Shown one piece after another: positions 16,749-25,480 of a DNA stretch of 36,752 bases (the first letter of the stretch is position 1; each line of letters begins with the position of its first letter). The DNA lies in contig CAAFLE010000099.1 of NCBI GenBank assembly GCA_900763675.1, positions 1 to 36,752 of the forward strand, read 5' to 3'. This DNA is from an uncultured Oscillospiraceae bacterium (GTDB taxonomy: Bacteria; Bacillota; Clostridia; Oscillospirales; Oscillospiraceae). The notes under the pieces were generated by a model. It ran no database searches. It saw only the letters and a list, made by a program, of their open reading frames with translations, and was not told the DNA's origin. The position numbers were made by a program, and so were the translations under genes.

Positions 16749-19163
16749 ATGGAGTACAATTACGCAGAAATCGAGAAAAAATGGCAGAAGTACTGGGTCG
16801 AGCATAAGTCCGGCAAAGCCGTTACCGGCTCGGACAAGCCCAAGTTTTACGGACTGATCGAGTTCCCGTATCCGTCCGGACAGGGACTGCACGTCGGACA
16901 TACGCGCCCGTTCACGGCGATGGACGTCATCTGCCGCCGGAAGCGGATGCAGGGCTACAATGTGCTTTTCCCCATCGGGTACGATGCCTTCGGTCTGCCG
17001 ACGGAGAACTATGCCATCAAAAACCATGTACATCCGTCCATTGTGACAAAGCAGAACATCGCGAACTTTGAAAAGCAGCTCCATATGCTGGGCTACTCAT
17101 TCGACTGGGACCGCGTCGTTGATACGACCGACCCCGAGTACTATAAGTGGACCCAGTGGATCTTCCTGCGGATGTATAAAAAGGGACTTGCGTACAAAGC
17201 CTCCATGCCGGTCAACTGGTGTACGAGCTGCAAGTGCGTGCTGGCAAACGAGGAGGTCGTAGACGGCGTGTGCGAGCGCTGCGGCAGCCCGGTCGTCCGG
17301 CGCGAGAAGAGCCAGTGGATGCTTGCCATCACGAAGTATGCCGACCGCCTGATCGACGATCTGGACGACGTGGATTTCATCCCCCGCGTGAAGATCCAGC
17401 AGCGCAACTGGATCGGCAGAAGCGAGGGCGCGGAGCTTACCTTCGGCACGACGCTCGGCGATTCTCTTACGGTATATACCACCCGCTGCGACACGCTTTT
17501 CGGCGTTACGTACATGGTCCTTTCGCCGGAGCATCCGGTGCTGGAAACATGGAAGGACAAGCTCACCAACTGGGACGCCGTTGCGGCGTACCGCGAGGAA
17601 GCCGCGCACAAATCCGATTTTGAGCGCAGCGAGCTGAACAAGGACAAAACCGGCGTCCGTCTTGAAGGGGTGCGTGCCGTCAACCCCGCGACGAAGGAAG
17701 AGATTCCCATTTTTGTTTCGGACTATGTCCTTATGAGCTACGGCACCGGCGCCGTTATGGGCGTTCCGGGACACGATCAGCGCGACTGGGAGTTTGCCAC
17801 AAAATTCGGTCTGCCCATCATCGAGGTCGTGCAGGGCGGCGACATCACCAAGGAGGCGTTCACGCTCAAGGATGATACCGGCATCATGGTGAACTCCGGC
17901 TTCCTCAACGGTATGACCGTAAAGGACGCCATTCCTGCCATGAAGAAATGGGTCACGGACGAGGGCATCGGTCATCCCAAGACCAACTTCAAGCTCCGCG
18001 ACTGGGTATTCTCCCGCCAGCGCTACTGGGGCGAACCTATCCCGATGGTGAAATGCCCGGCGTGCGGCTGGGTCCCGCTGCCGGAGGACCAGCTCCCGCT
18101 GCTGCTCCCGCAGGTCGAGAGCTACGAGCCGACCGACGACGGCGAATCGCCCATTTCCAAAATTACCGACTGGGTCAATACGACCTGCCCGAAATGCGGC
18201 GGCGCGGCGCAGCGCGAGACCGACACCATGCCCCAGTGGGCAGGCTCCTCGTGGTATTTCCTGCGCTATATGGACCCGCACAACAAAGAGGCGTTTGCCA
18301 GCCCCGAAGCGCTCAAGTACTGGTCTCCCGTGGATTGGTACAACGGCGGCATGGAGCATACGACGCTCCATCTCCTGTACTCCCGCTTCTGGCATAAGTT
18401 CCTCTATGACGAGGGACTTGTCCCGACGAAAGAGCCGTATGCCAAGCGCACGAGCCACGGCATGATCCTCGGCGAGGGCGGCGAGAAGATGTCCAAATCC
18501 CGCGGCAACGTCGTGAATCCGAACGACATCGTTGAGCAGTACGGCGCGGATACGCTGCGCGTATACATCATGTTCATCGGCGACTTTACAAAGGCTGCCG
18601 CGTGGTCGAGCAATGCCGTGGCGGGCTGCCGCCGCTTCCTTGACCGCGTGTGGAATCTCGCGAGCGAGCCGCTCACCGGCGACGCCGTCTCCAAGGAAAA
18701 CGAGAAGGAGATCCACCGCGCCATCCAGAAGGTCAGCTCCGACATCGACGAGATGAAGTTCAACACCGCCATTGCGCAGCTCATGTCGCTTGTTAACCAG
18801 TTTTACTCCAAGAAGCCGAGCCGCGGCGACATCCGCGTGCTGCTCCAGCTTCTCTCTCCGTTTGCGCCGCACATCTGCGAGGAGCTTTGGCAGATTCAGG
18901 GCTTTGAGGGGCTGGCAAGTGAAGCCGCGTGGCCTGAGCATGACGAAGCCAAGATGGTCGATACCGAAAAGACCATCGCCGTGCAGATCAACGGCAAGCT
19001 CCGCAGCACCGTCGTTGTTCCGGCAGACAGCCCGGTCGAAGCTGTTTCTGCCGCGGCGCTTGCGGACAAGAAGATCGCGGGCTATGTCGAGGGTATGGAA
19101 ATCGTCAAGACGATCAACGTTCCCAACAAGCTCATCAACTTCATCCTTAAGCCGAAGAAATAA
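16749..19163 (+). CDS. leuS: Leucyl-tRNA synthetase
   Basis: LeuS (804 residues) is a class Ia synthetase of normal bacterial length. The HIGH-type motif is HVGHTRP (about 48-54) within PYPSGQGLHVGH. The CP1 editing domain holds the TYMVLSPEHP and GTGAVMGVPGHDQRDWEFA segments. KMSKS appears as EKMSKSRGN (about 577-585). The catalytic core has DTMPQWAGSSWYFLRYMDP, and an anticodon-binding helical domain and a small C-terminal domain end the protein. The ATG at 16749 follows GGCAGGGGAGAT. No T-box leader is seen, since only 25 bases separate it from rsfS, so it is probably expressed from the upstream operon. A strong hairpin follows. Confidence 0.97.
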   Translation: MEYNYAEIEKKWQKYWVEHKSGKAVTGSDKPKFYGLIEFPYPSGQGLHVGHTRPFTAMDVICRRKRMQGYNVLFPIGYDAFGLPTENYAIKNHVHPSIVTKQNIANFEKQLHMLGYSFDWDRVVDTTDPEYYKWTQWIFLRMYKKGLAYKASMPVNWCTSCKCVLANEEVVDGVCERCGSPVVRREKSQWMLAITKYADRLIDDLDDVDFIPRVKIQQRNWIGRSEGAELTFGTTLGDSLTVYTTRCDTLFGVTYMVLSPEHPVLETWKDKLTNWDAVAAYREEAAHKSDFERSELNKDKTGVRLEGVRAVNPATKEEIPIFVSDYVLMSYGTGAVMGVPGHDQRDWEFATKFGLPIIEVVQGGDITKEAFTLKDDTGIMVNSGFLNGMTVKDAIPAMKKWVTDEGIGHPKTNFKLRDWVFSRQRYWGEPIPMVKCPACGWVPLPEDQLPLLLPQVESYEPTDDGESPISKITDWVNTTCPKCGGAAQRETDTMPQWAGSSWYFLRYMDPHNKEAFASPEALKYWSPVDWYNGGMEHTTLHLLYSRFWHKFLYDEGLVPTKEPYAKRTSHGMILGEGGEKMSKSRGNVVNPNDIVEQYGADTLRVYIMFIGDFTKAAAWSSNAVAGCRRFLDRVWNLASEPLTGDAVSKENEKEIHRAIQKVSSDIDEMKFNTAIAQLMSLVNQFYSKKPSRGDIRVLLQLLSPFAPHICEELWQIQGFEGLASEAAWPEHDEAKMVDTEKTIAVQINGKLRSTVVVPADSPVEAVSAAALADKKIAGYVEGMEIVKTINVPNKLINFILKPKK

Positions 19164-19168
19164 TTTGT

Positions 19169-19204
19169 CAACGCCCGGAAAATTTTTCCGGGCGTTGGAT
19201 TTTC
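19169..19204 (+). terminator. Intrinsic terminator after leuS
   Basis: CAACGCCCGGAAAA (19169-19182) and its exact reverse complement (19184-19197) form a 14-bp perfect stem. A short T-rich run follows (19200-19205). It begins six bases after the leuS stop and should end the long housekeeping transcript, although the T-tract is modest. Confidence 0.8.
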
Positions 19205-19266
19205 CTCATAAATCCGCGATCCGACGGCATACTAACGGCGGATTTCTTGATTTAGGAGGACGAGAT

Positions 19267-19548
19267 ATGAAAAAGGAAATCGTATATATTCTCTCGCTTG
19301 CAGCGCTTATTTTCTCGCTTTGCGCGTGCGGCGCGGCAAACAACCCGTCGGCGACGAATGCGCCGCCGGCAACCGGAACGCCCACCGCGATGCCGACGCC
19401 CGACATGAATGACGGCATCGTAAACGACGAGGACGGCATCATCACCGACGACGATACCGGCGTTGTGCCGACGCAGACGCCGATGACGGATTCGTCGGCG
19501 AAGCCTTCCGCGTCTGCCAAGGCGACGGACGACGCTGCAAAAAAGTGA
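19267..19548 (+). CDS. Small low-complexity lipoprotein
   Basis: This 93-residue protein has a lipoprotein signal peptide: a KK start, a hydrophobic helix (5-18) and a lipobox-like FSLCAC in which C21 would be lipidated. The rest has no recognisable fold. It is rich in T, P, A, D and S, with ATNAPPATGTPTAMPTP followed by an acidic stretch (DDEDGIITDDDTG-like) and a small alanine/lysine tail. An excellent TTAGGAGGA site precedes the ATG. The gene follows the leuS terminator and ends directly at a second, bidirectional terminator. No clear promoter was found in the 60-base gap, which holds an 8-bp inverted repeat (19210-19217 with 19238-19245). Function unknown; an extended surface protein is the most that can be said. 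Confidence 0.7.
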   Translation: MKKEIVYILSLAALIFSLCACGAANNPSATNAPPATGTPTAMPTPDMNDGIVNDEDGIITDDDTGVVPTQTPMTDSSAKPSASAKATDDAAKK

Positions 19549-19588
19549 AAAAAACACCCCGCCGGTCGGATCGGCGGGGTGTTTTTTT
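19549..19588. terminator. Bidirectional intrinsic terminator between lipoprotein gene and rnpB
   Basis: An A-run leads into ACACCCCGCCG, a short loop, then CGGCGGGGTGT and seven Ts. The stem is perfect and flanked by A-tract on one side and T-tract on the other, so it can work on both strands. On the plus strand it ends the lipoprotein transcript one base after the stop. On the minus strand it lies right after the 3' end of rnpB. Confidence 0.9.
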
Positions 19589-19590
19589 GT

Positions 19591-19933
19591 GCGAGAAAGT
19601 CTGTAAGCCGGGTTCTGTCTGCGCAGCCATCTATCTAGACGCACCGTTGCCGATGCGTTCCAGCCGCCTCCTCGGGACGACCGGGCAGGTCGTATGTCCC
19701 TCCACGGCGTTGCTCCGGATAGAGTTTACAGCACCGTTCCGTCTCCGGACGATGGGTGAGCTCTTACCTCGCCTTTCCACCCTTACCTGCCGCAAGGCAG
19801 GCGGTATATCTCTGTTGCACTTGTCCTGGGGTCACCCCCGGCGGGCGTTACCCGTTATCCTTGCCCTGTGGAGCCCGGACTTTCCTCACGCACAGGCTTT
19901 CGCCATATGCCCGCGGCTGCTTGACTTACTCGC
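19591..19933 (-). ncRNA. rnpB: RNase P RNA, bacterial class A
   Basis: On the minus strand this is the catalytic RNA that matures tRNA 5' ends, about 343 nt. Seen directly: GAGGAAAGTCCGGGCTCC (plus 19870-19887), the P10/11 region AAGTGCAACAGAGA, GGTAAGAGCTCACC, GTAAACTCTATCCGG, and ACAGAACCCGGCTTAC near the 3' end. The ends were set by the P1 helix: GCGAGUAAGUC at the 5' end pairs with GACUUUCUCGC at the 3' end with one U-U mismatch. The predicted start (19933) lies seven bases after a near-consensus -10 box. The layout of conserved elements fits class A, not the Bacillus class B fold. Open frames on the plus strand across it are not genes. Confidence 0.97.
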
Positions 19934-19939
19934 GCAAGT

Positions 19940-19968
19940 ATTTTACCCGCTTCTCCGGCGCTTGTCAA
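19940..19968 (-). promoter_or_regulatory. rnpB promoter
   Basis: Read on the minus strand, a perfect -35 TTGACA (19963-19968) and a -10 TAAAAT (19940-19945) are separated by 17 bp. The predicted transcription start matches the 5' end of the P1 helix. This is the strongest promoter in the window, as expected for a stable RNA. Confidence 0.92.
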
Positions 19969-19980
19969 CGCCGATTGGAG

Positions 19981-20009
19981 TTGAATTTCTGCTGCGAAGC
20001 GAATATAAT
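19981..20009 (+). promoter_or_regulatory. murD promoter
   Basis: TTGAAT (19981-19986) and a perfect TATAAT (20004-20009) lie 17 bp apart, giving a start near 20016 and a leader of about 27 bases. It is divergent from the rnpB promoter; the two -35 boxes are only 12 bases apart, so the two polymerases could compete. Confidence 0.85.
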
Positions 20010-20042
20010 ACTTAAGTTAATGACGTTTATCAGGAGGGTATT

Positions 20043-21428
20043 ATGACGCTCGATTCGTATATAGAGTCCCTGCGGGGGAAAAGCATCGCCGTTGTCGGTC
20101 TCGGCGTGAGCAACCGCCCGCTTCTCCGGCTTCTGCTGGACGCCGGATACGCCGTCACGGTGCGGGATAAACGCACCGAGGAAAAGTTCGGCGCGGACGA
20201 AGCGGCGGCGCTGGAAAAAGCCGGCTGCCGTCTGGTGCTGGGGGAGGGGTATCTTTCCGACCTTTCGGAGGACGTGATCTTCCGCACGCCGGGACTGCAT
20301 CCGTTTACGCCGGAGCTTGCCGCGGCAAAGGAGCGTGGGGCAGTCCTCACGTCCGAGATGGAGGCGTTTTTCGCCGTCTGCCCGTGCCGCATCATCGCCG
20401 TGACCGGCTCGGACGGAAAGACGACGACCACCACCATTCTTTCCGAGCTTCTCAAGGCGCAGGGATACCGCGTATTTCTCGGCGGAAACATCGGCACGCC
20501 GCTGCTTGACAAAGCGCCGGAGATGCACCCCGGCGACTGGGCGGTGCTGGAGCTCAGCTCCTTCCAGCTTCACAGCATGGATTGCCGGCCGGATATTGCG
20601 GTCGTTACAAACGTTTCGCCGAACCATCTGGACGTCCACCCGAGCTATGAGGATTACCAGACCGCCAAAAAGCAGATTTTCCTTTCCCAGAACGGCGGCG
20701 ACGTCACGGTCCTGAACGCCGACAACGCCATTACCCGCGCCTTTGCCGTGGACTGCCCCGGAACGGTGCGCTTCTTCAGCCGCGAAAGCGAGCCGGAAAA
20801 CGGCGTTTTTCTGCGCGGCGGCGAGATCTTCCGCAGCCGCGGCGGGGAAGTATCCAAGCTCATGGATGCCGCGAGCATCCGTCTGCCTGGTTTACATAAT
20901 GTCGAAAACTACATGGCGGCGTTTGCCGCGACCGACGGCATCGTCTCGGACGATGTGTGCCGCGCCGTGGCGGAGAGCTTCCGCGGCGTTGCTCACCGGC
21001 TGGAAATGATCCGGACGCTTCACGGCGTCACATACTGCAACGACTCCATTGCGTCCAGCCCCACACGCACGATCGCCGGTCTGCACGCGCTGCGGCAAAA
21101 GCCCATTCTCATCGCCGGCGGCTATGATAAGCATATTCCGTTCGATGCGCTCGGCGACGAGATCTGCCGCCATGTCAAGGCGCTGTATCTCACGGGCTTC
21201 ACGGCGGATAAAATCTATGACGCCGTGACGAAATCGCCGTTCTATGACCCCGAGAAGCTGCCCATCCGGAAGATCGAAGATTTCCGCGAAACGGTTCTGG
21301 CGGCGGCAAAGAGCGCGAAAGACGGCGACCTGGTGCTGCTCTCCCCGGCGTGCGCCTCGTTTGACCATTTCAAGAATTTTGCCGAGCGCGGCGATACGTT
21401 CCGCGCCATCGTAAACGAATTGGAGTAA
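20043..21428 (+). CDS. murD: UDP-N-acetylmuramoyl-L-alanine--D-glutamate ligase
   Basis: MurD (461 residues) adds D-glutamate to UDP-MurNAc-L-Ala in the cytoplasm during peptidoglycan synthesis. The N-terminal Rossmann-like domain has VVGLGVSNRPLLRLL. The ATP-binding P-loop is VTGSDGKTTTTTILSELL (about 120-137), followed by GGNIGTPLLD and ELSSFQL. The C-terminal ligase domain begins after LPGLHNVENYMAA and includes RTLHGVTYCNDSIASSPTRT. Mur ligase residues are complete and the length is normal. AGGAGGG lies four to five bases before the ATG. It is separated from the main mur/fts cluster, as seen in some Clostridia, and has its own promoter. Confidence 0.95.
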   Translation: MTLDSYIESLRGKSIAVVGLGVSNRPLLRLLLDAGYAVTVRDKRTEEKFGADEAAALEKAGCRLVLGEGYLSDLSEDVIFRTPGLHPFTPELAAAKERGAVLTSEMEAFFAVCPCRIIAVTGSDGKTTTTTILSELLKAQGYRVFLGGNIGTPLLDKAPEMHPGDWAVLELSSFQLHSMDCRPDIAVVTNVSPNHLDVHPSYEDYQTAKKQIFLSQNGGDVTVLNADNAITRAFAVDCPGTVRFFSRESEPENGVFLRGGEIFRSRGGEVSKLMDAASIRLPGLHNVENYMAAFAATDGIVSDDVCRAVAESFRGVAHRLEMIRTLHGVTYCNDSIASSPTRTIAGLHALRQKPILIAGGYDKHIPFDALGDEICRHVKALYLTGFTADKIYDAVTKSPFYDPEKLPIRKIEDFRETVLAAAKSAKDGDLVLLSPACASFDHFKNFAERGDTFRAIVNELE

Positions 21429-21439
21429 CGAAACGACCT

Positions 21440-22672
21440 ATGACATACGAAGAGCTTTATACGCTTGCCGGCAGCGTGGAGGACCGGCTACAGCCCGTTT
21501 TCCGCGGCTTTGAGCAAACGGCGGAGAAAAATACGAAAAAGGTGCTGGACGCCTTTCGGGCGCACCGCGTCTCCGAAGCGTGTTTTGCCGGGACGACCGG
21601 CTACGGCTACGACGATCTGGGTCGTGAAACGCTCGAAAAGGTCTATGCCGACGTATTCGGCGCGGAGTCTGCGCTGGTGCGCACAACGTTTGTAAACGGG
21701 ACTCATGCCATCGCGTGCGCCCTCTACGGCGCTTTGCAGCCGGGCGACACGGTGCTTGCCGTTACGGGTGCGCCGTACGATACGCTGCACACCGCCATTA
21801 CCGGCTCCGGGCGCGGCTCGCTCGCGTCGCTGGGCATTCACTATGCGCAGCTGGAGCTTGCCGCCGACGGGGGACCCGACTATGCCGGGATCACGCGGCG
21901 CGTCGCCGAGCTGCATCCGACGGTCGCCTTTGTGCAGCGCAGCCGCGGCTATGCGCCCCGGAGAGCGCTTCTCGTCGAGGAGATTGGGGAAATCATTAAA
22001 GCCGTCAAAGCCGGCTGCCCGGAAACGGCGGTCGTTGTGGACAACTGCTACGGCGAATTTACGCAGGAATGCGAGCCGACGGCGCTCGGCGCCGATCTGA
22101 TCGCCGGATCGCTCATCAAAAACCCCGGCGGCGGCCTTGCGCCGATGGGCGGCTATGTCGCCGGACGCGCCGATCTCGTTGAGCAGGCGGCGGAGCGGCT
22201 TACACTCCCCGGCATCGGCAGCGAGTGCGGCGCGTCGCTCGGCGTGAACCGCACGCTCTTTCAGGGCTTTTTCTTCGCGCCGCATACCGTTTCGCAGGCG
22301 CTCAAAACGATGGCGTTAGCCGCCGGGATGCTGGAAGAGCTGGGGTTTGAGAGCTATCCGTCGTCCACGGAAAAGCGTTCGGACATCATCCAGACCATCC
22401 GGCTCAAAACGGCGGATAATCTCGTGAAATTCTGTCAGGGCATTCAGAAAGGCTCCCCGGTGGACAGCTTTGCGCTGCCCGTCCCGGCGCCGATGCCCGG
22501 CTATGAAAGCCCCGTCGTAATGGCGGCGGGTACGTTCATTCAGGGCGCGTCGCTCGAGCTTTCCTGCGACGGTCCGGTGCGCGAGCCGTATCTCGGCTTT
22601 TTGCAGGGCGGACTGACCTACGAAGCCGGAAAGCTCGGCGTTTTGAGCGCCCTGTCTGAAATGCTCGGCTGA
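21440..22672 (+). CDS. Methionine gamma-lyase / aluminium-resistance family PLP protein (YnbB-like)
   Basis: This 410-residue protein belongs to the fold-type I PLP family usually annotated as aluminium resistance or methionine gamma-lyase. Visible motifs are GTTGYGYDDLGRE (about 51-63), RTTFVNGTHAI (about 80-90), VVVDNCYGEF (about 195-204) and GSLIKNPGGGLAPMGGY, in which K227 is the predicted PLP lysine. The motif VTGAPYDTLHTAI is also typical. Family members probably eliminate sulfur or related groups from amino acids, but the true substrate is not established. It starts 11 bases after murD and is followed by yunB, a neighbourhood often seen in spore-forming Clostridia. The start lacks a strong Shine-Dalgarno. 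Confidence 0.88.
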   Translation: MTYEELYTLAGSVEDRLQPVFRGFEQTAEKNTKKVLDAFRAHRVSEACFAGTTGYGYDDLGRETLEKVYADVFGAESALVRTTFVNGTHAIACALYGALQPGDTVLAVTGAPYDTLHTAITGSGRGSLASLGIHYAQLELAADGGPDYAGITRRVAELHPTVAFVQRSRGYAPRRALLVEEIGEIIKAVKAGCPETAVVVDNCYGEFTQECEPTALGADLIAGSLIKNPGGGLAPMGGYVAGRADLVEQAAERLTLPGIGSECGASLGVNRTLFQGFFFAPHTVSQALKTMALAAGMLEELGFESYPSSTEKRSDIIQTIRLKTADNLVKFCQGIQKGSPVDSFALPVPAPMPGYESPVVMAAGTFIQGASLELSCDGPVREPYLGFLQGGLTYEAGKLGVLSALSEMLG

Positions 22673-22706
22673 AGCATATACTTTTCGGCATAGGGGGGTG
22701 ACCCGT

Positions 22707-23345
22707 ATGCCTCGTATACGAAAGCTCACGCCACAGCAGACGAGCGTTCTGCTGCTTCTCGCGCTTATCGGAGCGATGATCGCTTTCACCGTTCCCGCGG
22801 TGCGGTACTTTCGGACGCTCACCGGCGCGATGGCGGTTTCCAATGCGTCCGATCTCATCACGCAGACAGTGAGCAACATCGTGGAAAACGAAATGCGTCT
22901 GCTCGGTCCGGACGGCGGGAAGTTCGTCTCCTTTGAAAAGGACGGCGACGGGCAGATCAGCGCCATCGTTACGGATACGGCACGGGTGAATATTCTCTCC
23001 GCCGAGCTGCTCAACGCGATCGTTGAGGCATCCGATCGGGGGGATCTCGATCTTTCCATTCCGTTCGGCAATCTGCTCGGACTGAGCTTTTTTCTCGGCA
23101 GGGGTCCGCGGGTCCCGGTGAAAATCACGATGCTGACCTCTTCGCGGGTGGATTTCCGCAACGTACTGACCGACGCCGGCATCAACCAGACGAAGCACCA
23201 GCTTTTATTGGAAGTGCGCGTGGACGCAGACGTTCTTTTGCCGTGGGAGATCCGCTCCACGCAGATCCTTACGGAGGTTCTTGTCGCCGAGACGATCATT
23301 GTCGGACGGGTTCCGCAAACTTATTTCAACACGGGAGAAACATGA
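22707..23345 (+). CDS. yunB: Sporulation protein YunB
   Basis: This 212-residue protein has one N-terminal transmembrane helix (about 14-34) and an extracytoplasmic domain resembling Bacillus YunB, a sigma-E-controlled sporulation protein of uncertain action. Family-like segments are ASDLITQTVSNIVENEM, ISAIVTDTARVNILSAELL, IPFGNLLGLSFF and GINQTKHQLLLEV. The ATG at 22707 is preferred over a GTG at 22698 because the AGGGGGGTG site ends eight bases before it. Its stop overlaps the ligA start (ATGA). It is good evidence that the organism descends from spore formers. Confidence 0.88.
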   Translation: MPRIRKLTPQQTSVLLLLALIGAMIAFTVPAVRYFRTLTGAMAVSNASDLITQTVSNIVENEMRLLGPDGGKFVSFEKDGDGQISAIVTDTARVNILSAELLNAIVEASDRGDLDLSIPFGNLLGLSFFLGRGPRVPVKITMLTSSRVDFRNVLTDAGINQTKHQLLLEVRVDADVLLPWEIRSTQILTEVLVAETIIVGRVPQTYFNTGET

Positions 23346-25321
23346 TGGACTATTTACAGGAGATCGAACAGCTTCGTGCCGAGATGAAGCGCCGCAGCAT
23401 CGAGTATTACGATCAGGACGCGCCCACCATTTCCGACTTTGAATATGACGCGATGACGCGCCGGCTGCGCGAGCTGGAAGCGGCGCACCCGGAAACGGTC
23501 ACGCCGGATTCGCCGACGCAGCACGTCGGCGGGCATCGCTCCGAAAAGTTTGCCCCGGTGCATCATGTCGTGCCGCTGGAATCGCTGACCGATATTTTCT
23601 CCTATGAGGAGCTGGCGGACTTCATCCGCAAGACCAATGAAGCGCTTGACGGCGAGCCGGAGTATACGGTCGAGCCGAAGATCGACGGGCTTTCCATGGC
23701 GCTGGAATACCGGAACGGCGATTTCGTGCAGGGCGCGACCCGCGGCGACGGCGTTACCGGCGAGGACGTTACGGAAAATCTCCGCGTTCTGCGGAATATC
23801 CCTCTACGGCTGGAGAATGCCCCGGAACAGCTCATCGTCCGCGGCGAGGTATATATGGCGCGGGAAGTGTTTCTGGAGCATAACCGCCGCCGGGAGATCG
23901 AGGGCGAGCCGCTGCTCGCCAACCCGCGCAACGCCGCCGCCGGATCCATGCGCCAGCTCGACGCGAAGATCACGAAGGAGCGGCAGCTGGATATTATCGT
24001 TTTCAATGTGCAGTATACCTCCGGCGAGCAGCCGAAAACGCACGCGGAATCGCTCGATATGCTGGAAAAGCTCGGGTTTTATACCGTACCGCATCGGGTG
24101 TTCCGCACGGTGGAGGAATGCTGCGCCGAGGTCCGCCGTATCGGCGACACGCGGGAGGAATACCCTTTTGACATCGACGGCGCCGTTGTCAAGATCAACG
24201 ATCTTGCGCAGCGGCAGCTTCTCGGCAGCACCGCAAAAGCGCCGCGCTGGGCGGTAGCCTATAAATACCCGCCGGAGGAAAAGCCGTCTGTCGTGCGCGA
24301 CATTGTCGTGCAGGTCGGACGAACCGGCGTTCTGACGCCGAAGGCGATCGTCGAACCGGTGCGTCTTGCCGGTACGACCGTCACCGCGGCGACGCTGCAC
24401 AATCAGGATTTTATTGATAAGCTCGATGTGCGCATCGGCGACACGGTCATCGTCCGCAAGGCGGGCGAGATCATTCCCGAGGTTCTCCGCGTCGATCTCT
24501 CCAAGCGCCCGGAGGGAACCGTGCCGTTTTATCTGCCGGACGTCTGCCCGGAGTGCGGCTCGCCGGTCGAGCGCGATCCGGACGGCGTGGCGGTGCGCTG
24601 TACGGGCGTGGAATGCCCCGCGCAGCGGCTGCGCAATCTTGTTCACTTTGCCTCCCGCGAGGCGATGGACATTGAGGGACTGGGCTTTTCGCTTGCCGAA
24701 GCGCTCGTAAACAGCGGCATGGTGAAAACCCCGGCGGACATTTACCGTCTTGATGCGCAGAGCGTCGCAACACTTGACCGCATGGGAAAGAAGTCCGCGG
24801 AAAACCTTATGGACGAAATTGAAAAGAGCAAGCAGCAGGACCTTTCGCGTCTGCTCTGTGCGTTCGGCATCCGGCAGGTGGGGCAGAAGGCGGCAAAGGT
24901 GCTTGCCCGGACGTTCGGCTCGATGGACGCCATTGAGAACGCCACGCCGCTGGAGCTGACCGCCGTGGATGACATCGGTCCGGTCACGGCGGAGAGCGTT
25001 GTTGCGTGGGCGGCAAACCCGCAGACGCAGCACCAGCTCCGTCTGCTGCGCGAGGCGGGCGTGAATATGCTCAGCCGCGAGGAGCGCCGCGACAACCGCT
25101 TTCTCGGCAAAACGTTCGTTCTCACCGGAGCACTCACGAAGTATACGCGGGACGAGGCAAGCGCGATCATTGAATCCTACGGCGGCAAGGCGTCCTCCTC
25201 GGTATCGAAGAAAACATCGTTCGTCCTCGCGGGCGAAGCTGCCGGCAGCAAGCTCGACAAAGCACGTTCTCTCGGCATCCCCGTAATCACGGAGGATGAG
25301 TTTGAAGAGATGATACAATAA
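23342..25321 (+). CDS. ligA: NAD-dependent DNA ligase LigA
   Basis: LigA (659 residues) seals nicks in replication and repair using NAD. Domain order is standard: Ia domain with EYYDQDAPTISDFEYDAM (20-37), adenylation domain with the AMP-accepting K113 in EPKIDGLSMALEY, OB fold, a four-cysteine zinc finger (CPECGSPV...RCTGVECPAQ), helix-hairpin-helix repeats, and a C-terminal BRCT domain (from about 585) beginning FLGKTFVLTGAL. Starts at 23342 or 23345 are equally possible because the ATG is doubled; the first overlaps the yunB stop. A hairpin terminator follows. Confidence 0.97.
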   Translation: MMDYLQEIEQLRAEMKRRSIEYYDQDAPTISDFEYDAMTRRLRELEAAHPETVTPDSPTQHVGGHRSEKFAPVHHVVPLESLTDIFSYEELADFIRKTNEALDGEPEYTVEPKIDGLSMALEYRNGDFVQGATRGDGVTGEDVTENLRVLRNIPLRLENAPEQLIVRGEVYMAREVFLEHNRRREIEGEPLLANPRNAAAGSMRQLDAKITKERQLDIIVFNVQYTSGEQPKTHAESLDMLEKLGFYTVPHRVFRTVEECCAEVRRIGDTREEYPFDIDGAVVKINDLAQRQLLGSTAKAPRWAVAYKYPPEEKPSVVRDIVVQVGRTGVLTPKAIVEPVRLAGTTVTAATLHNQDFIDKLDVRIGDTVIVRKAGEIIPEVLRVDLSKRPEGTVPFYLPDVCPECGSPVERDPDGVAVRCTGVECPAQRLRNLVHFASREAMDIEGLGFSLAEALVNSGMVKTPADIYRLDAQSVATLDRMGKKSAENLMDEIEKSKQQDLSRLLCAFGIRQVGQKAAKVLARTFGSMDAIENATPLELTAVDDIGPVTAESVVAWAANPQTQHQLRLLREAGVNMLSREERRDNRFLGKTFVLTGALTKYTRDEASAIIESYGGKASSSVSKKTSFVLAGEAAGSKLDKARSLGIPVITEDEFEEMIQ

Positions 25322-25328
25322 CGATGGA

Positions 25329-25365
25329 CGCGGCTGCCTGCCAATTCTGCCGGGCAGCCGCGTTA
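25329..25365 (+). terminator. Hairpin terminator after ligA
   Basis: CGCGGCTGCC (25329-25338) pairs perfectly with GGCAGCCGCG (25353-25362) around a 14-base loop. The T-rich tail (TTATGTGGTTCT) is poor, so termination may be partial. It lies eight bases after the ligA stop. Confidence 0.65.
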
Positions 25366-25480
25366 TGTGGTTCTAATAAACTTCTTATATTTGTTTTGTA
25401 TAGTATTATCAGAAAATATTGCTTTTTTCCGTAATGTCGGATAATCTGAAAAGACGATAACCGAGCATGGGGGACCTCTC
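25366..25480 (+). promoter_or_regulatory. AT-rich promoter region before the MMPL transporter
   Basis: This 115-base stretch is sharply richer in A and T than its surroundings. The best promoter candidate is TTGCTT (25419-25424), 17 bp, then TAATCT (25442-25447). Other weaker -10-like sequences such as TATAGT (25399-25404) are present, so the active promoter is not certain. A GGGGG ribosome binding site lies at 25469-25473. Confidence 0.45.

Noticed and set aside
17097..18941. Long minus-strand frame opposite leuS
   Set aside because: It matches no family and mirrors leuS, whose motifs are all present.
19545..20015. Plus-strand open frames across 19545-20046
   Set aside because: They lie over the RNase P RNA. 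The RNA has its conserved core, P1 pairing, promoter and terminator, so the frames are accidental.
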